From NCBI GenBank assembly GCA_024138025.1, contig JAMXBD010002827.1:95177-159176 (forward strand): a stretch of DNA of 64,000 nt, given 5' to 3'. Each line of letters opens with the position of its first letter. The first letter of the stretch is position 1. The notes below the pieces were generated by a model. That model had not been told where the DNA came from and did no database searches. It was given only the letters and a program-made list of their open reading frames with translations. The position numbers were made by a program, and so were the translations under genes. Below are positions 56,948 through 64,000 of the stretch, piece by piece. Source of the stretch: Combretum micranthum (taxonomy: Eukaryota; Streptophyta; Magnoliopsida; Myrtales; Combretaceae).

Positions 56948-56952
56948 TAATA
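56948..56952. repeat. Target-site duplication, left of solo LTR
   Basis: taata, identical to 59586-59590. Confidence 0.9.
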
Positions 56953-57010
56953 TGTAAGGACCCGACCCACTTAACCCATAGATTAAGCATGCCAAATCCC
57001 TCGACCACGC

Positions 57011-57066
57011 ATAATACTCAAGTATTAGGAAATACCCAAGTATTAGGAAATACCCAAGTATTATAC
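57011..57066. repeat. Short tandem repeat (about 20 bp) near the LTR end
   Basis: Three copies of a caagtattaggaaataccc-type unit. Confidence 0.9.
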
Positions 57067-58404
57067 TAAAGTCGTCTAAAAAGAAGTGTTTGTAATGATT
57101 GCTTACTTAAAACAGATATAACATTCACATGATTTGAATTAAGAAATACTACCACTATATAAGTAGGAGGTCATCTCATATATACAAAACAAAACATCGC
57201 ATACATTAAGTGAAGGTCTCCCAAGGATCACTCAAAACATAAAACTTACATACAAACAAGCTACATTACATATACCACTTAAAATAAAATTACATTCAAG
57301 GCTTAACAAATAAGCCTAGACACTTCACAAAAATACATCAAAAGTCGTAAACAACTACTACTAGGTCACACTCCTAATCATCCATAGATGTCTCCCAGTC
57401 AGTCTCATAGCCCACATCGTCATAGAGCTCATCATCATAATCACCTGCAAGATAGCAGTATGAGCCAAAGACCTAGTACATAATAGTGCAACCAAATACA
57501 TAAAAGCCATGCACACTTAACTAAATGTAATGCAACAAATCATCATAAACTTCATTATCTTTAGTTAAGTGAGTAAAAATAACACTGAAGTATTTAAACT
57601 CTAATTCAAGCTTGGGAATTCTTGGGGTCCTGAGTAACAACAACTGCTCAGGGGATTAATATAGATAGACCGGATACCTATATCTCCTATATCTAATTGA
57701 TAAAGATTAGTAATAGCTTCATGTAGGGTTCATACTCCTTTATATACTCCACTTATCCTAGTCTATAACATCAATTAGTTCAACGGTCCCATAACCATGG
57801 ACTAGACATATTATTTCCTCCCGAGCCTAAGTAAAGAATATACCGACACAGTTAACCCCATTAGCTATCTACTTAGTCATTAAAAGAAACCACCATTGCA
57901 TTATGGTGATCCATTGCATCATGGATTTGAGTCATTGCATCATGACAAAGATTTGGACTAAGTGCCTAAACTACCGTGCCATTGCATCTTGACAAGGTTG
58001 CCGTTCCTCGGACTAGACACGACTCAACCATAAATCATTTCAATAAACTTTTCATTAGTCTTTAAGTAAGGTCAAACTTGAACATGCCTATTCTAAGCAA
58101 TAATCAATCAAATTATTGTGTACCTGGATCGGATTAAGAATCAAAGGAATTTCTCCAACTGAGTATCTATCTCTGTCCCACACAAATCAAATTATATAAA
58201 TATAATTATCCTAAGCCAAACTTATACTCACTAGTTTAAAAACTTAGGAAGTTATTGAATGTTATTTAAAAACAATTCAAAGTCATCACATGACATATAC
58301 ATACATATATATATCATATAACATCACACAAGGCAAATCCTTAATCAAAAAGTCATATATCATGTATTGGAAGATGTTGGAAGAAGGTTAGAAAAACTAA
58401 AATT

Positions 58405-58645
58405 TGCAAGTTCTATGCTGGCAATTTACATTGGCAGTGTAAGACTCCACGCTGGTAGTGTTGAAGCCATCGTTAAAAAAATGCATTATGTACAAAATTT
58501 TGGATCATTACGCCAGCAGTACATCGGCTGTGTAGACATCAATGCCGGTGGTGTTGGAGTCTAAGCCAACGGCGTTCGGGCTATCTTTCGAATGATCAGT
58601 AGCCAAATTTGTTAAGCCAGCGGCGTTCAAGGCGGTGTACACTGT
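58405..58645 (-). repeat. Palindrome array of the solo LTR, CpG-decayed
   Basis: Repeated gctggcagt, ccagcagtac, gccggtggtg, gccaacggcg and gccagcggcg motifs. They are variants of the CGCCGGCG array at 2335-2735 with many CG changed to TG or CA. The frame at 58367-58564 is the translation of this repeat. Confidence 0.72.
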
Positions 58646-59585
58646 AGTTCATGTTGCATATTTCCTCTGTTTTTCTAACACGAAATTTTTACATTTAACT
58701 TTTCCAACTTCTTCCAAACCATAATATAGCTTTCCTAATACATGTTATAAGAACCATATATCATCAAATACACAAAAACCCTTCTAACATCATTGAAACA
58801 CAAAACTCCTTTTCAACCATTAAAACACACTTAGCCCGCATTTACTACTTCAACATGAATCCACTCTTCAATATAACTCAACAATACCAACTTCTCATCA
58901 TACAACAACTCAACACCATCATTACACTTCCATAAACAAATCCTAAGGTATCTCAACATCACAATATAAACACACATATATATATCCAACATGCATTATA
59001 TTTGATAGAAATTTCATGGATCAAGAGAGAAATAAAGCATCCATACATCATATAAACTTACCTTAATGTATATATGATGGTTGGGGATGGATTCTTGGTG
59101 TGTTGGGTGCAAGAAATATTGGTTTGGGTGTTGGAAAATATTGCCTTGTAAGAGTTACAAATTTTTCTCTTTTTAGGTATGTTTGGATGTCCAAAATGTA
59201 AAATAAGGCTTGGTATTTATCTAATAATAATTGACTTTTGAGGCAGATTTTCTAAGGGATCTGGGCCTTAATTAAGCTTTAATTTTGGGCTTAACTTGAG
59301 TTTAATAAGGCCAAAAATCTGGGTTTATGGACTAAAGTTTTGGTTTAAAACAGACTTAATTCATTATATTATTTACTACAATAACAATAACAATTAACAT
59401 TAACATGATAATTGCTAACATGAATAAACTATCAACCTAAATATATTTACCATAGGTTATTATCTAGTTATTACTTCCAAACACATACAATTATTTCAAA
59501 CACCACAATTCACTCTAACACATACACACATATAACAATCAAATTTAACATGCATTAAGTATGAATTTAAATTTTGGTTATTTCA

Positions 59586-59850
59586 TAATATATGATGAAT
59601 TTTTATTTTGCTAAACTACGTATTTGTATTTTCAACTTTTGTTAATTTAGTATTGCATCTTTATTTTTGATAGTTTTTAGCTAAGTATCTACTGTTATCC
59701 CATTATCAAAATAAATATTTGTCAAATATTATTTAACAAAGACACTGAATTGTAGATAACTTGAATAATTAATTTGCTAAAAATCTAAATATGGGATACT
59801 AAATTGCCAAAAAGTGAAAGTAGAGGTGTCAAGCTTGAATTTTGCTCCTA
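59586..59850. other. AT-rich DNA at the right side of the solo LTR
   Basis: It continues the repeat interrupted by the solo LTR (compare 56820-56947: both carry aatttagtat and tttgcaattt/tttagctaag-like text). No gene. Confidence 0.4.
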
Positions 59851-61720
59851 TTCTCCTAAAAGTTCCGATCTATACCAAACCCAGCCCATTTAATATAGAA
59901 CACTCGACAAGAAACCAGTAGGGTTTTGTTAAAGCCCAGTTTTTTGAAAATTGTTTGATTTGGAGTTGCCACTAGCCAAAGCTAAAAAAATACAGGTGAA
60001 CAAGAAATCAAAGGGTGGTTCGATTTCTGGTTCAACCACTTATTTGCATAAAAAAAACCCATAAATTGTTGAGTATGGGCGCTGCTTTTTAAAACCTAAA
60101 CAATTATCTATGCTTTAAATGGGTTTTAGAAATTTTGAATTCATGGGCAAAAACTCATAAAACCCATTTAATTTGGAATTTTCAATTTTAAAGATTTTTA
60201 TCTTTTTTGGAAAAGAGTTTATATATTTACAAATATATATATATATATTTATTTTTATTTTAAAAAGCCTATGAGTTTTTTTTGTTGTGACTACCCCTTA
60301 GGTGCTTACGTATCTGCTAGGCGGAATCAAGTTCTCATAGTTAGTTTTGATTTTTGTAAACTTTTTAGTGTGCTTGTTGGTTTTTATTTGTGAAGAACTG
60401 CCAAGTGAAAGTTGTTAACCTTTTGGTTTTGATTTTGGAAATTCTTAAAGAGATCTAACTTTTGTGCTTTTTGTTTTTGAAAATTCCTAAACGTATAATG
60501 TTTTTGGTATTTTATATAACATAACTAAGTGTTGTTATTGTATATAAGTTGAGCAAAAGATTTTCTAATACCAAAGGTATATATCATATATGAAAATTAT
60601 TTTTTGATTTTCATGAAATTTCTATTATTTTTATGTTTTTAATAAAGGGAAAGTCAATATTTATAGGAGACCTAAAAACGAAGTATGCTTGAGTTATCAC
60701 GTAAGATGATTTGCCTAACAATCGCAATACAACATATGTCCAAGTAGGATATGTTATCAAAAAGCAATCTGAGAAACTAATAATCTTATACCTATATATA
60801 ATTTTTTTTTATTTTCATAGTTTAACCCAAATTTTTATATACTAATCATGCTAAAATTTATATCCTAAAATTTTATTTACTAATTTAGCATATCTAATCA
60901 TCATGTTATCATCAATAGGAATATAGCATGCAGATCAATATAATCACACACGGATACACATATTTTTTGTTTCTTTTTGTCTTCTCTCTTTTTGTTTTCT
61001 TTTCCTTTTCCACTATATTTTTGCTTTTTACATTTTTACATGTACTAGCAAACATTTACATGAAGATAAAGCAAATTAACCAAATAAAACTAAGACATAA
61101 ATAAGTATAATCAATTAAACTAAAACCCAAATATAGGATGGACTTAAGCAAAAATTGAGACCCAGACCTAAAGACGCCTTTAGGGTCTAAACGTAGAGTA
61201 GCAGGAGCGAGTCAGATGCACAAAGATCTTTGGACTTGCAAAAAGAACAACACAGACCAATCTCTCTCTCACTCTTTGTATGATCGATGGTTAGATCGTG
61301 GTTAGTTAGCTTAATTGTGGTGGTCTTTGCAAAGGTAGTCGATCGTTTCTGGAGTTTGTGAAGGAGAAGGATTAAAGTTGGGCGAAGTCGTTGATATTAT
61401 TTTGGGTTTTTGGGGTGCACGAAGGTGGTTAGGGGTAGTTGGGTTAAGATGACTAGGGCTGTCTGGCTGTGATGTTAGTGGATCGCAATGGTTCTTGTGA
61501 GTAAGGCTGGTGTTGGTTGTGATGGTTCAAGTGGTAGGAGTTTGAGGTGTGGTTGTTTGGTCTAGGTGTTGGTTTGAAGTGAGAAGACTTGGACTAGCAG
61601 TGGTTTCCACTAGCGTGTGGTAGAGAGAGGCATTTTGAGAGAGGGTGAGAGTCAGAGAGAAAGGGACCCGAGAGAAGTCTAGAGAGTTGCCTTTTAAAAT
61701 GGAAGGAAAATAATTCTCTA
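59850..61720 (+). repeat. Old LTR-retrotransposon-like remnant
   Basis: Two blocks resemble conserved parts of long LTRs in plant Ty3/gypsy elements: gatttggagttgccacta (near 59957) and ggtgcttacgtatctgctagg followed by gaatcaagttctcatag (60301-60340). 61180-61690 is GA- and GT-rich. The ends and any coding part were not recognised, so class and boundaries are uncertain. Confidence 0.4.
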
Positions 61721-61759
61721 TCCCAAATTTAGTTACAAAAGTTCAAAGGATGAAAGAGA

Positions 61760-61817
61760 TGCACATGGAGTCGAACCACCCACCCATGCATGCCTTAGGC
61801 CAACTGAGCTAGGCTTG
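61760..61817 (-). other. tRNA-like A box and B box (SINE-like or decayed tRNA remnant)
   Basis: On the minus strand, cctagctcagttggcc fits the A box of tRNA promoters and ggttcgactcc fits the B box. Only about 22 bases separate them, too few for an intact tRNA, and no cloverleaf can be closed. It is therefore either a degenerate tRNA or the head of a SINE-type element. No SINE tail or poly-A was recognised downstream. Confidence 0.5.
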
Positions 61818-62241
61818 GTTTTTGTTATATCTACCAACTTAAAATATACTTGAATAATTCAAACTAGGTCCAATATGCTCCAAAATAAAAATGAGCCTAA
61901 AAGACATGGGTTAAAGGCCCAAGCTGATGTATAAAAATAACCCAACGTACTATAAAACTAATATTAAACTCATAATAAGCCCAAAATGAAATTTCCTTTA
62001 TATTTCTTCTTTTCAATTTTTTTTAATTAAGAAAAGCCTATTTACTAAAACGATGAGTTTTCTAACATTTTAATTTTCTAATTTTTATATTCCATTTGTT
62101 GAGTTTTAACTATGACTAATATTTTTAATAATTTTTTATTTTTATTGTATTTTTCTACCTTTTTTTCGAGTTTTTTTTAACATTTTTGAATTTTTCTATT
62201 TTTACGTTAATTTTTTTTATTTTTTTAGATTCTTTTATATT

Positions 62242-62246
<5 letters not shown>

Positions 62247-62278
<32 letters not shown>
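62247..62278. repeat. Poly-G run of 32
   Basis: Thirty-two uninterrupted G residues follow a T-rich stretch and are followed by aggagccgcggg. It may be real or an assembly artefact. Confidence 0.85.
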
Positions 62279-62279
<1 letters not shown>

Positions 62280-62289
62280 GGAGCCGCGG

Positions 62290-64000
62290 GAATGGTGTGT
62301 TGACAAGAAGCACTCAACTTGTAAAAAAAAAGAGATAATGAATTGCTAAGAAATGGAATTAAAGACACTTTACCCGTCACTATTGCAAAATAAAATACAA
62401 TAATTAATATTTTAAATATATGTGTAAATATTGTGAATGGTATATAAACTTTAACAAATATGCAATTAAGTACTTAAAAATTAAAATTGATCGATTGTAT
62501 AAACTTTGAAATTGATCAATTTAGCATTTAAAAAAACCCATCGTGTATGCCAGTAATACATTCGTTGATAAAAAAAACATCATGCAAAATAACAGTGGTA
62601 GTCGAACAATTTAACAGATGTACTATTAGCATGTATGAAAAGTTCTTTCAAGTTCTAAATTAGTCAATTTTAAAATTCGATACCCAATAATATATCTTGT
62701 CAAAGTTCATGTATTATTTGTGACATTAACCCTAAATATTTTAGCGGTGCTCATGGTTAAGTATGGATATGAACCGTCAAATAATTGACGCAACCAATAC
62801 TATAAAAAAAACATGATGGATCATAAAAATTTCCTGTCCATGTAATATTATGGTACAGCGGATTCATATGTGCATCTTATAGACAATATTAGGTTATAAT
62901 TGTTATATATGATTCTCTAATTAAAATAATTTTTTAATGGAGTTTAATGTTGTGAATGGTACTTAACTTTGACAAAATCAACCAATTTTATACCTAAAAA
63001 AGCGTTTCATGCATGCCAATGTCATATTGGTTAAACATGTCATGTAGAACAATGGTGCTAACCAATTTAATGGAGGTACTTTCATGTATAAAATTGATCA
63101 ATTTCAAAGTTTGTGGGTCTTAAATGAAGAATTTTCAAATAGTAAGGAAACCTAAAGAACAAGATTCTTAAGAAGTTGGCATGGTACTTACAAGCCTCAA
63201 ATATGGCCTTAAGCCTGTACACTCATAAGGCTTTATTTAAGTTCGTGGATGCTGTGTTAACCCAAGTCTCTCTCTTTTAAATGACTTTTTTATTTTATTA
63301 AAAAGTCATTTATTTAAATCTTTAAGTGCTATATAAGCTTGTTCTCCATTTTTTGTTAGTTTGTTTAGACATTTTCCAAAAGAAAGGAAAAAAAAAACAA
63401 TTTAGGGTCACTAAGAACCCTAAATTTTATGAATACTAAAACATAATGATAAAGAATCTCAATAAACGAATCAATAATATAAAGAGTGGTGCCAGGCATT
63501 TCATTGTATATATTGACCATTGTACATAAGTTAAGAAGAACCTCTTATTATATATTCCAAAAACATGGGGTGAAAATAGATGAGATGTAGTTCTTTTTCA
63601 AGAATTACATCTATAATTATAATACTAAAATGGTTATCTTTTTTTTTTCTTTTAACAAATAATTGAAGAAAATCGTATAATTACTAAATCATCTAAATAA
63701 AAATTGGATAAATAGAAATACATGAAAATAATTAATAAAGTCCCGATGCAAAATTGTGTCTGATAAATGCTACATGAATCACTTATAGTACATGTGCCCA
63801 TGTACAAGCATGCATATACTGTATGTGACTTATGTACAAGTATCATTCGCATATTCATGTTAGTACCTAAATGGCATGTAGTATATGCAACTAATGTATA
63901 AGCATGAATTCCTCTTCTAAGATACAATTTGGTGATGCAAATTTTTATTGAATCACATCTTATATATGAGATTCTTGTGTTAAATTAACAATCACGCTTT
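62290..64000. other. AT-rich repeat DNA, no gene seen
   Basis: Two related blocks, 62420-62720 and 62945-63130, share aattgatcaattt, catgcatgcca/tgtatgcca, taacagatgtact/taatggaggtact and ttcatgtat elements, as diverged copies of one short element would. 63330-63425 has LTR-like text. The minus-strand frame at 63652-63927 does not look like a protein. Confidence 0.45.

Larger units (their letters stand above)
56953..59585 (-). mobile_element. Solo LTR of the Tekay/Del-like chromovirus, complete
   Basis: Read on the minus strand it starts TGAAATAACC at 59585, the same start as the LTR at 1347, and ends GGTCCTTACA at 56953. Its length is 2633 bases. A perfect 5-base duplication TAATA flanks it (56948-56952 and 59586-59590). 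There is no primer site, polypurine tract or coding sequence next to it. It is therefore the product of recombination between the two LTRs of one inserted element. It interrupts AT-rich repeat DNA. The minus-strand order is TG start, GC-rich palindrome array (58645-58405), the CAGGTAC block near 58120, then the 3' half missing from the copy at 1347. Confidence 0.93.

Noticed and set aside
61760..61817. Functional tRNA gene
   Set aside because: The spacing between A and B boxes is too short and the acceptor and anticodon stems cannot be formed.

Overview
The window looks like nuclear DNA of a flowering plant, most likely a eudicot. It is very AT-rich and has spliced genes with GT-AG introns, F-box/FBA genes of the plant-expanded type, a Tekay/Del-type Ty3-gypsy element with a chromodomain, MITEs, a 5'-truncated LINE and a fragment of chloroplast ycf2. 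I cannot name the species. Nothing looks bacterial, and there is no CRISPR, operon or phage signal.

Layout. 1-3060 is the decayed 3' end of a chromovirus (integrase, chromodomain, polypurine tract, truncated 3' LTR). 3060-10150 is gene-poor, AT-rich DNA with microsatellites, a degenerate tandem array and an old direct duplication. 10165-39515 is a segmentally duplicated F-box cluster. It has one intact gene (A, 10953-14403 +) and three wrecked copies: B (21160-22961 +), A' (24746-26581 -) and B' (35876-37517 +). A and A' lie in inverted arms (10165-15325 and 23793-27555) around a core (15326-23792). A second copy of the core lies in direct orientation at 31096-38904, between its own shorter inverted arms (30500-31095 and 38905-39515). 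Each core gained different insertions. Core 1 has a ycf2 fragment, a GC-rich TIR element and a minisatellite; core 2 has a LINE. Each core acts as the empty-site control for the other.

40700-51420 holds a minus-strand four-exon gene for an R3H-SUZ type RNA-binding protein (CDS 50984 to 41710). Its introns carry a MITE, a TTA-flanked Harbinger-like element and tandem duplications. Exons 1, 3 and 4 read cleanly, but exon 2 has four frameshifts and one stop. The gene is therefore either a recent pseudogene or locally mis-assembled.

51420-64000 is repeat-rich and holds no gene I can support. It has two more MITEs, an 80-bp triplication, LTR-like debris, a hAT-like element with GAGCTCGA repeats, a complete minus-strand solo LTR (56953-59585) with a perfect 5-bp target duplication, an older LTR-like region, a tRNA-like A/B-box remnant and a 32-base poly-G run.

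I did not find a clearly new biochemical system. The most unusual items are the architecture of the F-box cluster, a paired set of short secreted-peptide-like ORFs inside it, and the GC-rich palindrome array kept at a fixed place in the chromovirus LTRs.
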